Shown: piece after piece, positions 22,590 through 30,743 of the stretch | How positions within the stretch are numbered: the first letter of the stretch is position 1 | How the letters are laid out: each line of letters opens with the position of its first letter | Source of the DNA: Halopseudomonas aestusnigri | GTDB lineage: Bacteria; Pseudomonadota; Gammaproteobacteria; Pseudomonadales; Pseudomonadaceae | Direction of reading: 5' to 3' | NCBI RefSeq assembly: GCF_002197985.1 | Contig: NZ_NBYK01000015.1 | Coordinates: 1 to 64,000 of the forward strand | DNA: 64,000 bases | Translations under genes and position numbers: made by a program | The notes under the pieces: generated by a model | Seen by the model: only the letters and a program-made list of their open reading frames with translations | What the model was told of the DNA's origin: nothing | Database searches by the model: none

Positions 22590-23258
22590 TTAGAACTTGT
22601 AGCCCAGGCTCACCATGTAGACCATCGGATCGATTTCGACGTCAACCTTGCCTTTATTGCCGTTCAGCTCGAAAGAGGCTTCGGTATCGATGTCGGCGTA
22701 CCAGATGGCGCCGTTCAGAATCAGGCGTTCGCCAATCTGATAGTCAACGCCGGCTTCCAGGGCAAGACCGATGGAGTCATCCAGGTCCAGGTTGCTGAAA
22801 CCGGCGGCCTTGTTGGCGCTGGTAAACTCTTCACTGAAGAAGGTGGTGTAGTTCAGGCCGGCACCGACGTAGGGCTGCAGCTTGGAAGCACTGTGCATCG
22901 GGAAGTACTGCAGGGTGACGGTCGGTGGCAGGTGCTTGATGTCAGCCAGTTTGCCCACGCCGTTCAGGTTGATGCTGTGTTCGAACGGAGTAGCGCCCAG
23001 GATGCCGATGCCCACGTGCTCGGTCAGCATGTATGTGCCGGTGATACCCAGCTGGACGTTGCTGTCGACGCCTACATCGGTGCCGATATCAGCGCCATTG
23101 AGAGTCACGTTGCTGCTGTCTTCCTGCGGGTCGACGGCAACCGCGCCAACGCGAACGATGGCGTCGCCTGCCTGGTAGGCCTGAGCGGTAACCGAAACGG
23201 CCAGCAGTGCAGGGGCGAAAAGGGCTGCAAGGCCGAGGCGGGATGCGAAAGCTGACAT
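22590..23258 (-). CDS. ompW: outer membrane protein OmpW
   Basis: OmpW is an eight-stranded outer-membrane barrel thought to pass small hydrophobic molecules. The ATG at 23258 is seven bases after AGGAGA and gives 222 residues: a signal peptide ending near SVTAQA, then YQAGDAIVRVGAVAVDPQ, a typical first strand, and the C-terminal YMVSLGYKF ending in Phe as required by the barrel assembly machinery. It has its own FNR/Anr-type promoter and terminator, so it is monocistronic. Confidence 0.93.
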   Translation of the reverse strand: MSAFASRLGLAALFAPALLAVSVTAQAYQAGDAIVRVGAVAVDPQEDSSNVTLNGADIGTDVGVDSNVQLGITGTYMLTEHVGIGILGATPFEHSINLNGVGKLADIKHLPPTVTLQYFPMHSASKLQPYVGAGLNYTTFFSEEFTSANKAAGFSNLDLDDSIGLALEAGVDYQIGERLILNGAIWYADIDTEASFELNGNKGKVDVEIDPMVYMVSLGYKF

Positions 23259-23282
23259 GTTCTGTCTCCTAGTGTGTTGGAC

Positions 23283-23331
23283 AGGTGCAACTGTACGAGC
23301 AAGCGCAGTAACGACTATTGATCTGGAGCAA
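23283..23331 (-). promoter_or_regulatory. Anr/FNR-type class II promoter of ompW
   Basis: TTGAT-CTGG-AGCAA at 23318-23331 differs from the FNR/Anr consensus TTGAT-N4-ATCAA by one base. On the minus strand TACAGT (23295-23290) would be the -10 element, with start near 23283. The box is then centred about 41 bases upstream, the class II position. OmpW genes are known oxygen-regulated targets in other gammaproteobacteria. Confidence 0.6.
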
Positions 23332-23464
23332 GTTGCTGGCAGAGTTGAGTGCGGCAGGCTGCCGCAGGCTGTGACTGAGGTCACGGTTGCCCGCATTGCC
23401 AACAAAACTGACAATGGCTGTCTTTGGCCGTCTTCAGGTGGCCGGTGAGTTCGAGGAACGCTGG

Positions 23465-24229
23465 ATGAAACCATTATGGCTGGCGGTGGTGCTGCTGACA
23501 TTGCCGTTGACGCTGCAGGCACAGCAGTCTCTTGAGCAGGCGCAGCAGCAGAGTCAGGCGCTTGTTGATGACGCGGTCGCGGCGCAGCAGCGTATCAATG
23601 AGCTGGATCAGGCAACCCGCGCCGCGCTGGAGGCTTATCGCCACGCCGTGACCCAGGCCGATGCCCTGACCGATTACAGCGAGCGAATGCAACAGTTGGT
23701 CGCGAGCCAGGCAGACGAGATCGCGAGCCTGCAACAGCAGATCGACAGCGTCGCCGACACCCAGCGGGAAATGCTGCCGCTGATCCGGCGCATGATCGAA
23801 TCGCTGGATGCCTTTATTGCTCTGGATCTGCCCTTCCTGCTGGACGAACGGGAGGAGCGGGTCGCCCGTTTGCAGGCCCTGCTGGTTGACCCCGATGTCA
23901 GCGTCGCGGAATTGTACCGTCGGGTGCTGGAGGCCTATCAGATCGAGAGTGAATACGGCCGCACGCTGGAGGCCTGGCGTGGCGCGCTCAAGGATGGGGA
24001 TCAGCAGCGGGTTGTCGAGTTTTTGCGGGTTGGTCGGCTGATGCTGTTCTTCCAGAGCCTGGATGGTCAGCATCAGGGCTACTGGGACGCCGCCCATGGG
24101 CAATGGCAGGCGCTGCCGTCCAGCTATCGGCGTGCGCTGGACCAGGGGATGGCGATTGCCCGCAACGAGCAGACGCCGCAGATGTTGCGTCTGCCGATGC
24201 CGCAGGTCAGTGTGGAGGTGGCTCCATGA
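23465..24229 (+). CDS. DUF3450 protein of a TonB2-type operon
   Basis: A secreted coiled-coil protein of 254 residues. It starts MKPLWLAVVLLTLPLTLQAQ, a signal peptide, followed by a long glutamine-rich helical region (about 20-110) with heptad pattern. Proteins of this family precede TtpC-like genes in Vibrio and Shewanella TonB2 operons. The ATG at 23465 follows GAGGAACG. Its stop overlaps the next start (ATGA), so it is translationally coupled to the long ExbB gene. Its exact role is not established; a periplasmic partner of the energising complex is likely. Confidence 0.85.
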   Translation: MKPLWLAVVLLTLPLTLQAQQSLEQAQQQSQALVDDAVAAQQRINELDQATRAALEAYRHAVTQADALTDYSERMQQLVASQADEIASLQQQIDSVADTQREMLPLIRRMIESLDAFIALDLPFLLDEREERVARLQALLVDPDVSVAELYRRVLEAYQIESEYGRTLEAWRGALKDGDQQRVVEFLRVGRLMLFFQSLDGQHQGYWDAAHGQWQALPSSYRRALDQGMAIARNEQTPQMLRLPMPQVSVEVAP

Positions 24230-25566
24230 AGTGGCTTGCTTTCCTGTTTGTCTGTTTACTCGCGCCGCTGGGGCAGGCACAAACACTGGACAAGGACGCC
24301 CTGCTGCAAAGCATTCGTGATACCCGTAGCGCCGAGCAGGCAGCGATGCAGGCGCGGGAGCAGCAGTTTCTGCGCGAGCGTGATCAGCAGCAACAGCGGC
24401 TGGCGCAGGCGCGTGCGCGGCTGGCTCAGGCCCAGGCCCGGGCCGATCAGCTGGATGCGCAGTTCAAGGCCCAGGGTGACCATCTGGCTGCACTGAGAGA
24501 ACAGCTGACCCAGCGCAGCGGCAATCTCGGCGAGCTGTTCGGGGTTGTACGCCAGGGCGCCGGGGATACCCTCGGGCAGTGGCAGGATTCGCAGCTCAAC
24601 AGCCGTTTTCCCGAACGGCGCGACGAACTGGAGGCGCTGGCGCAAAGCAGCAGAATCCCCAGTGTCGAGGCGCTCGAGCAGTTCTGGTATCGGTTGCAGC
24701 AGGATATGACCGCCAGTGGCGAGGTCGCCCGGATCAGCGCATCTGTGGTTGATCGCCAGGGCCGCAGCGCGGCGACCCCGGTGGTGCTGGTCGGCCCCTT
24801 TGTTGCCCTCTCCGAACCGGGTTATCTGCTGTATCAGTCAGACTCCGACAGCTTGCAGCTGGCCGCCCGTCAGCCGGGTAGCAGCGGGCTGGTTGCCGAC
24901 TTTCTCGCGCCCCGTGAGGTGCCTGCCGATATCCTGATCGATCCTGCCCGAGGTCAGGTCATCGCCCAGCTGCAACGCACGCCGGACCTGCTGACGCGCG
25001 TGTCGCAGGGTGGCATCGTGGGGTATGTGATTGTGACGCTGGGGGTGCTGGGCGTGCTGCTGGCGCTGGCGCGGCTGATCTGGCTGCAGCGGGTGCAGCG
25101 CGGCGTGGATCGGCAGATTGATGACCTAGACGCGCTGCGCAGGGACAATCCGCTGGGGCGGGTGCTGAGCGTGATCGGCAGCAAGCCGCGACTGGAGGAG
25201 CTGGACACCCTTGAGCTCAAGCTGGATGAGGCCATTCTGCGCGAGACGCCGGCGCTGGAACGCTGGCAGGGTCTGATCAAACTGCTCGCTGCGGTGGCAC
25301 CGTTGCTTGGTCTGCTGGGTACCGTGACCGGTATGATCGTCACCTTCCAGGCTATTACCCAGTACGGCAGTGGCGACCCGAAACTCATGGCAGACGGCAT
25401 TTCTCAGGCGCTGGTAACCACCGTTCTGGGCTTGCTGGCGGCCATCCCGCTGCTGTTTCTGCATACCCTGGTAGCGGCGCGCAGCAAGGCACTGATTCAG
25501 TTGCTGGAGCAGCAGAGTGCCGGTCTGATCGCGCTGCATCTGGGTGGCGGAGAGTCGCGTGACTGA
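24226..25566 (+). CDS. long ExbB/TtpC-like proton-channel protein
   Basis: A 446-residue MotA/TolQ/ExbB-family protein with an unusual periplasmic N-terminal part: signal peptide (MKWLAFLFVCLLAPLGQAQ), coiled coil (about 25-95), a periplasmic domain to about 260, then a membrane helix and the C-terminal channel module with LLAAVAPLLGLLGTVTGMI and ALVTTVLGLLAAIPLLFLH. This layout matches TtpC of Vibrio TonB2 systems, which is needed together with ordinary ExbB. It overlaps the gene before by 4 bases and the one after by 8. Confidence 0.88.
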   Translation: MKWLAFLFVCLLAPLGQAQTLDKDALLQSIRDTRSAEQAAMQAREQQFLRERDQQQQRLAQARARLAQAQARADQLDAQFKAQGDHLAALREQLTQRSGNLGELFGVVRQGAGDTLGQWQDSQLNSRFPERRDELEALAQSSRIPSVEALEQFWYRLQQDMTASGEVARISASVVDRQGRSAATPVVLVGPFVALSEPGYLLYQSDSDSLQLAARQPGSSGLVADFLAPREVPADILIDPARGQVIAQLQRTPDLLTRVSQGGIVGYVIVTLGVLGVLLALARLIWLQRVQRGVDRQIDDLDALRRDNPLGRVLSVIGSKPRLEELDTLELKLDEAILRETPALERWQGLIKLLAAVAPLLGLLGTVTGMIVTFQAITQYGSGDPKLMADGISQALVTTVLGLLAAIPLLFLHTLVAARSKALIQLLEQQSAGLIALHLGGGESRD

Positions 25567-26074
25567 TCTGCTCTGGCGCCTGCTGGCGTTCCTCGACAGC
25601 GGTGGCTGGGTGCTGTGGACCATTTTGGTTGCCACCGTAATGCTGTGGACGCTGATGCTGGAGCGGCTGTGGTATCTGGCGCGGGTGTTTCCGCAGCAGG
25701 CGCGGGCGTTGCAGCAACGCTGGCTGGCGCGCGGTGAGCGGCGCAGCGCGGCGGCGCGGCATATTCGCACCGCCTGGCTGGCGCAGGCGCAGGCACAACT
25801 GATCCGGTTTCTGCCGCTGGTGCGGGTGCTGATCGCGCTGTGTCCGCTGCTCGGGCTGCTGGGCACGGTCAGCGGCATGATTCAGGTATTTGACGTGATG
25901 GCGCTCAGTGGCAATGGTAACCCCCGGGCGATGGCCGCCGGTGTGTCGCGCGCGACGGTGCCGACCATGGCCGGAATGGTGATCGCGATCAGCGGTCTGT
26001 TTTGTCTGGCACGGCTGGACCAGCAGTCGCGGCGTGCGCTGCAGCGTCTGTCCGACCGCCTGCAGCAGGATTAG
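25559..26074 (+). CDS. exbB: ExbB-family proton channel
   Basis: Inner-membrane proton channel of the TonB energising complex. From the GTG at 25559, preceded by GGAGAG, the product has 171 residues with a first membrane helix (GGWVLWTILVATVMLWTLML) and the conserved pair RVLIALCPLLGLLGTVSGMI and ATVPTMAGMVIAISGLFCLA. It is short compared with E. coli ExbB (244), as in TonB2 systems. The start overlaps the preceding gene by 8 bases; an in-frame GTG at 25544 is possible but less well placed. Confidence 0.9.
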   Translation: MTDLLWRLLAFLDSGGWVLWTILVATVMLWTLMLERLWYLARVFPQQARALQQRWLARGERRSAAARHIRTAWLAQAQAQLIRFLPLVRVLIALCPLLGLLGTVSGMIQVFDVMALSGNGNPRAMAAGVSRATVPTMAGMVIAISGLFCLARLDQQSRRALQRLSDRLQQD

Positions 26075-26085
26075 GAGAGCAACTG

Positions 26086-26496
26086 ATGCGCATGCGCAGA
26101 CATCACGCCGGTAGCGAAGACGAAGCGGGTATCGACCTGACACCGATGCTCGACATTGTTTTTATCATGCTGATTTTCTTTATTGTCACCAGCTCCTTTG
26201 TGCGCGAAGCGGGCATTGATGTGTTGCGCCCGAGTGCAGACAGCGCGGTGAGCAAACCGCGCGCCAGCATCCTGGTCGCGGTGAGCGCCGATGGCGAGAT
26301 CTGGATGGACGGCAAGCCGGTCGATATTCGTGCGGTGCGTGCCGGGGTTGAGCGCATGCGCGTCGATCAGCCGGACAGCACGGTGGTCGTTCAGGCTGAT
26401 CGCGATGCCCGTACCGGCCTTGTGGTGCGGGTGATGGATCAGATCAGGCTGGCAGGCGTCAGTGACGTGGCGCTCGCCGCTACGGCGGGACAGTGA
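26086..26496 (+). CDS. exbD: ExbD-family protein
   Basis: ExbD sits inside the ExbB pore and carries the proton-translocating aspartate. The 136-residue product has one membrane helix, LTPMLDIVFIMLIFFIVTSS, in which Asp23 is the expected essential residue, followed by a periplasmic domain. GGAGAGCAACTG precedes the ATG. Its stop shares a base with the tonB start (TGATG). Confidence 0.93.
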   Translation: MRMRRHHAGSEDEAGIDLTPMLDIVFIMLIFFIVTSSFVREAGIDVLRPSADSAVSKPRASILVAVSADGEIWMDGKPVDIRAVRAGVERMRVDQPDSTVVVQADRDARTGLVVRVMDQIRLAGVSDVALAATAGQ

Positions 26497-27182
26497 TGCG
26501 GCTGATCGGCAGCTTTTTGCTGGCGCTGCTGGTTGCCCTGGCGCTGTTTGGCCTGATGCTGGCGCTGGTGACGCCACCTGAACGGGCGCAGATGCCGGAG
26601 CGCGAACTGGTGCGCATCGGTGTCACCCGCAGCGTTGCCGACAGCCGCAATGAACATCAGCCGCAGCAGGCCGTGCCGGAACGCCCAACGCCACCCCAGC
26701 GTCCACCATTGCAGCTGCCTGCCGTTGAGGCGCCGCCATTGCCAGCCCCTGAACTGAAAATTGAAATTCCACAGTTGCAGGCGGACCTGCGCCTCAGCGC
26801 TGCCCCGGTGTCACCTCCGCTGGAGGCGGCTGCCGTCGGGCCCTCGGCTGCGGTCAGTGCACCAGCCGTGGCGTCGCCTGCCCATGGCGCTGTGGCGGGC
26901 AGTTCCGAGGAACTGGTGCCGCTCAGTGAAGTGCCTCCGGACTACCCGATGCGGGCGGCGGCGGCCGGAATCGAGGGTTCTGTGACCCTGCGGTTCACGG
27001 TCAGTGCCGAAGGCCGGGTGGAGGATATCGAGGTGATCGCCTCGGAGCCGCCTGGTGTCTTTGATCGTGCGGCTAGGCGAGCAATCAGTCGCAGTCGCTT
27101 TGTACCCCGGCAGGAGAACGGCGTACCGGTCGCACGGGAGGCTACCAAGGTGTTCAACTTTGTCCTTGAGGGCAAGCCCTGA
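26496..27182 (+). CDS. tonB: TonB-family energy transducer
   Basis: TonB spans the periplasm and drives uptake through outer-membrane receptors. The 228-residue product has an N-terminal membrane anchor (about 5-28), a proline-rich spacer (about 55-125) and the C-terminal domain (about 140-228) with VPPDYPMRAAAAGIEGSV, the YP-motif region. A GTG one codon earlier is also possible. It could serve the BtuB receptor at 57651 or others; no receptor gene lies in this operon. Confidence 0.92.
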   Translation: MRLIGSFLLALLVALALFGLMLALVTPPERAQMPERELVRIGVTRSVADSRNEHQPQQAVPERPTPPQRPPLQLPAVEAPPLPAPELKIEIPQLQADLRLSAAPVSPPLEAAAVGPSAAVSAPAVASPAHGAVAGSSEELVPLSEVPPDYPMRAAAAGIEGSVTLRFTVSAEGRVEDIEVIASEPPGVFDRAARRAISRSRFVPRQENGVPVAREATKVFNFVLEGKP

Positions 27183-28249
27183 TGCGTGGCTGGCTGTTTG
27201 GCTGGTTGCTGCTGGCAACGCCGCTTTCGGCTGCGCAGATTGATCCTGCCGTCTACAAGGCGCTGGACGATGCGCGGGCTGCCGAGCAGCGCGGCGATAC
27301 GACCGGCGCCCGGCGGCAGTTGCAGGCTGCTCTGCCAGCGAGCGCGGAGGGAAGTCTTGAGCGGGCGTTGCTGCAGCAGCGGCTGGCTTACCTGGCGATT
27401 GACGCTAACGATGCCGAGCACGCGATTCAGTGGCTGACCGAGACCCTCAGGCAGGATGCTCTGGGCGCTGAAGTGCAGGCGCAGGATCGTGCCAATCTGG
27501 CGCGGCTGTTGCTGCAGCAGGGGCGCTATCAGCAGGCGGCGGTTGAGCTGGCGCTGTTGCCACCGAGTGATGCTACCCGTCAGTTGCAGGTGCAGGCGTA
27601 TCGACAGCTTGGGCAGTTCGACAAGGCACTGCCGCTGGCTGAGCAGGTGGTACGCGAGCGCCCGGCGGCGGACGACAGCTGGTATCAGTTGCTGGTTGGC
27701 ATGAATTACGAACTCAAGCGCTACGCAGCGGCGGCGCGCTGGCAACAGGTGCTCCTGCAGCGTGCCCCCGGAAACGCCGCCAGCTGGCGCCAACTGGCGA
27801 GTCTGCAGAGTCTGGCCGGTGAACAGGGCAAGGCGGCGGCGACCATGCGGCTCGCGCAGCTGGCCGGCGTCGGTCTGCAGGCGTCTGACATGGAGAGCCT
27901 GATTGCCCTGCACGCCCGTGCGGGCGCGCCATGGCAGGCAGCGCGATTACTCGAACAGCTACTGCGTGAGCGCCTTCTGCAAACGACGCTGGAGCGACAG
28001 CGCCAGTTGGCGCAGTTGTGGCAGGCAGCGCGGGATTACCCGCAGGCGCTGACGATCTGGCAACAGGTAGCTGGCGCTTCCGGGCAAACAGCGGATCGGC
28101 TGCAGGTGGCCTGGTTGCACTACCAGCAGGCGCAGTGGCAGGACGTGCTTGCTATGGTTCAGGGGATTCAGCCCGCCAGTGCCGCCCAGCGTCGTCAGCT
28201 TGCCAGCCTGAGGGCAGCGGCGCAGCAGGCGCTGGATATGGATCAGTAG
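27182..28249 (+). CDS. TPR-repeat protein closing the TonB2-type operon
   Basis: A secreted helical-repeat protein of 355 residues with a signal peptide (MRGWLFGWLLLATPLSAAQ) and TPR-like repeats over most of its length, for example ANLARLLLQQGRYQQAAVEL and YRQLGQFDKALPLAEQVV. TPR genes commonly end TtpC-TonB2 operons. Its ATG shares a base with the tonB stop. Its last seven bases overlap the convergent DUF3299 gene. Probable scaffold role, not demonstrated. Confidence 0.85.
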   Translation: MRGWLFGWLLLATPLSAAQIDPAVYKALDDARAAEQRGDTTGARRQLQAALPASAEGSLERALLQQRLAYLAIDANDAEHAIQWLTETLRQDALGAEVQAQDRANLARLLLQQGRYQQAAVELALLPPSDATRQLQVQAYRQLGQFDKALPLAEQVVRERPAADDSWYQLLVGMNYELKRYAAAARWQQVLLQRAPGNAASWRQLASLQSLAGEQGKAAATMRLAQLAGVGLQASDMESLIALHARAGAPWQAARLLEQLLRERLLQTTLERQRQLAQLWQAARDYPQALTIWQQVAGASGQTADRLQVAWLHYQQAQWQDVLAMVQGIQPASAAQRRQLASLRAAAQQALDMDQ

Positions 28250-28746
28250 GCAAACTCTTCGATCGCACTGGCCTCCAGCCGGTAACCGGCGCTGGCCAGT
28301 TTGCTTTCGCTCTGCTCAACCCGCAGCTTGCCGGTAATCCAGTACGGTACCCAGGTGGCGTCCAGCGCAATACCGATTTCGCTGTGGACCAGCACGATCT
28401 GGTTCGACGGCGGAGGCGGCACGTGGATGCAGGCACCGAAGTAGGGTACCAGCAGAAACTCGGTAACGCGCTGGTTGGGGTCTACATTCAATGGCACCAC
28501 ATAGCCCGGCAGCTTGACCTCCTGGCCGTCCAGCTCGGCGACGGTCGGTGCGTTCGCCATGCTTTGAGTCAGCGGATTGGCTGGAGCCTGATCTTCCGAC
28601 TGCAAACCGTTGTGCTGTGCCGGCGGCATGCCGTACAGGTGGCCGGTACCGGCGGGTACCAGGTCATCCCAGCTGAGCTCTCGGGCGGCTTCGGCCGGCA
28701 GGATCAGCAGACTGAGGGTCAGGGCAAACAAGTGTGTCAGGCGCAT
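28243..28746 (-). CDS. DUF3299 lipoprotein-like secreted protein of a Zrg-like operon
   Basis: A 167-residue exported protein: signal peptide MRLTHLFALTLSLLILPAEA, then LSWDDLVPAG and the family motif YFGACIHVPPPPSNQIVLV with one cysteine. DUF3299 proteins accompany DUF2796 and ABC genes in the zinc-related zrg operon of Vibrio cholerae, as I recall. It is last in the four-gene minus-strand operon, 17 bases after the permease gene. Molecular role unknown. Confidence 0.8.
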   Translation of the reverse strand: MRLTHLFALTLSLLILPAEAARELSWDDLVPAGTGHLYGMPPAQHNGLQSEDQAPANPLTQSMANAPTVAELDGQEVKLPGYVVPLNVDPNQRVTEFLLVPYFGACIHVPPPPSNQIVLVHSEIGIALDATWVPYWITGKLRVEQSESKLASAGYRLEASAIEEFAY

Positions 28747-28763
28747 CAGGCTTCCTGCAGAAA

Positions 28764-30026
28764 TCAAAGACGAATGGACAGGCCATCGAGCAGTGCCTGA
28801 CGGTAGGCGCGCCAGGCCGGAATGCAGCCCATCAGCACGCTGGCAGCGACGATGCAGGCCAGTAACGTCAGTTCGCTGCGGGTCGGCCAGCTCAGGGGCA
28901 TAAACAGTCCGTATTGTTGTTCCAGCCAGGGGGCGGTAATGGCGATGCCAGCGTACAGCAGTCCCAGCCCGAGGGCGATGCCGGCAAGGGTAAGGCTCAC
29001 CGCCTCCAGTAATAGCAGGCTGAAAATGTGCAGCGGTCTGGCGCCGACCGAGCGCAGCACGGCCATCTCGCGGCGGCGCTCGTTCAGGCCGCTGAGGATG
29101 GCGGTGAGCATACCGACCAGCCCGGTCAGCACGACGAACACCGAGACCAGCAGCAGCGCCTTTTCGGCCACGCTGAGCAGGCTCCAGAGCTCCTGCAGGG
29201 CAACGCCCGGCAGAATAGCCAGCAGCGGCTCGCCGCTGAACTCGTTGATCTGGCGTTGCAGCGCAAAGGTGTCGATGCGGCGGTTTAGCCCGAGCATGAA
29301 GGCGGTGATGGCGTGCGGTGTCAGGTCCAGCGCGCGCGCCTGCTCGGCACTGATCTGACCGGCTCCGCGGGCCGGCATGCCCTGCTGCCAGTCGACGTGC
29401 AGGGCCTCGATACCCTGCAGACTGACGTGGATTGTGCGGTCGACCGGTGTTCCGGTTTTGGCCAGAATGCCGACGACCTTGAAGGGCTTGTCGGCATGGT
29501 TGACGAAGCTGACGGCGCCGGCGCCGTGGGCCAGCACCATCTCGGTACCCAGCTGGTATCCCAGTTCGCGTGCCACGTCCGCGCCGAGCACGGCGTCGTA
29601 GAGATCGGCAAATGGCTGCCCCTGACTGAAACTCAGGCTGCGGTCGCGACCAAACTGGTAATGGTCGAAGTAGGCCTGACTGGTGCCCAGCACGCGAAAG
29701 CCGCGGTGCGAGTCTCCGAGCGACAGCGGAATCGCCCATTTGACCTGCGGCTGAGTGCTGATCTGCTGAAAGCTGTCCCAGCGGATGTTGTTGGTGGCGT
29801 TGCCGATGCGAAATACCGAATACAGCAACAGTTGTACCGAGCCGGAGCGTGCGCCGACGATCAGATCGGTGCCGCTGACGGTGCTGGCAAAGCTGCTGCG
29901 GGCCTCGGTGCGCACCCGCTCTACCGCCAGCAGCAGGGTGACGCTCAGGGCGATGGCAATGACGGTAAGCAGGGCGGAAAAGCGGCGGTTAGCCAGGCTC
30001 TGGATGGACAGGCGCAGCAGATACAT
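28764..30026 (-). CDS. ABC transporter permease (FtsX/MacB type)
   Basis: A 420-residue membrane protein with the FtsX/MacB layout: one N-terminal helix (FSALLTVIAIALSVTLLLAV), a large periplasmic domain (about 45-275) and three C-terminal helices, with the conserved cytosolic loop LNERRREMAVLRSVGARPLH. Such permeases work on membrane or periplasmic substrates rather than importing small solutes. It overlaps the ATPase gene by one base and sits in a Zrg-like operon. Confidence 0.88.
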   Translation of the reverse strand: MYLLRLSIQSLANRRFSALLTVIAIALSVTLLLAVERVRTEARSSFASTVSGTDLIVGARSGSVQLLLYSVFRIGNATNNIRWDSFQQISTQPQVKWAIPLSLGDSHRGFRVLGTSQAYFDHYQFGRDRSLSFSQGQPFADLYDAVLGADVARELGYQLGTEMVLAHGAGAVSFVNHADKPFKVVGILAKTGTPVDRTIHVSLQGIEALHVDWQQGMPARGAGQISAEQARALDLTPHAITAFMLGLNRRIDTFALQRQINEFSGEPLLAILPGVALQELWSLLSVAEKALLLVSVFVVLTGLVGMLTAILSGLNERRREMAVLRSVGARPLHIFSLLLLEAVSLTLAGIALGLGLLYAGIAITAPWLEQQYGLFMPLSWPTRSELTLLACIVAASVLMGCIPAWRAYRQALLDGLSIRL

Positions 30027-30736
30027 CAGAAGGTCTCCGGCTGGCTGGCGCGGTTCAGCTCGGCCAGTGACAGGGCGCGATCAAAGCGGCTGGCGAGGCT
30101 GGTGTCGTGGCTGACGAACAGCAGGCTGCTGCCCATCTGTGCGCATTCGTCGAACAGCAGCTTGAGAAAAGCATCGCGGCTGTCGGCATCCAACGCCGAG
30201 GTTGGCTCGTCGGCGATCACCAGCTCGGGGCTGCCGATCAGGGCGCGGGCGGCGGCCACGCGCTGCTGCTGGCCGATCGACAGGGCATTGGCACTGCGTT
30301 GCTGCAGAGTGATGTCACTCAAGCCGAGCTCGCGCAACAGGTGCCCGGCAGCGGTATTCAAATCGGGCTGCTGACGCAGCGCGCGTTCACGGCGCAGGCT
30401 GGAGAAGCGACAGGGCAGGGTGACGTTGTCGAGTACCGAGAGATACGGCAGCAGGTTGAATTGCTGGAACAGGTAGCCGGTGTGGTCGGCGCGAAAGCGG
30501 TCTCTGCGCAGGGCGGATAGTTGACCCAGTGACTGGCCAAGCAGATTGATCTCGCCCCTCTGCGGCTGGTGCACTCCGCCGAGCAGTCCGAGCAGCGTGG
30601 TCTTGCCGCTGCCGGACGGGCCCTTGAGAAACAGCCGCTCGCCTGCTTGCAGGCTGAACGCCGGGATGTCCAGCAAGGTTGGCTGGCCCGGCCAGGCAAA
30701 CTGCAGGTCAGTGACCTGCAGTAGAGGTTTGGTCAT
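30026..30736 (-). CDS. ABC transporter ATPase (LolD/MacB type)
   Basis: A 236-residue ATP-binding subunit. Walker A is GPSGSGKTT (39-47), the signature reads LSIGQQQRVAAARAL with Ile in place of the first Gly, and Walker B is LVIADEPTSALD. It pairs with the FtsX-type permease that overlaps its stop, and follows the His-rich DUF2796 gene by seven bases. Together they suggest metal-linked remodelling or uptake at the envelope. Confidence 0.92.
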   Translation of the reverse strand: MTKPLLQVTDLQFAWPGQPTLLDIPAFSLQAGERLFLKGPSGSGKTTLLGLLGGVHQPQRGEINLLGQSLGQLSALRRDRFRADHTGYLFQQFNLLPYLSVLDNVTLPCRFSSLRRERALRQQPDLNTAAGHLLRELGLSDITLQQRSANALSIGQQQRVAAARALIGSPELVIADEPTSALDADSRDAFLKLLFDECAQMGSSLLFVSHDTSLASRFDRALSLAELNRASQPETF

Positions 30737-30743
30737 GTCGGCT

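Noticed and set aside
23351-23365. GCGGCAG-G-CTGCCGC palindrome between ompW and the TonB2 operon as a terminator
   Set aside because: There is no T-tract on either side, and it lies upstream of both divergent genes, so a terminator role makes no sense; an operator role cannot be supported.
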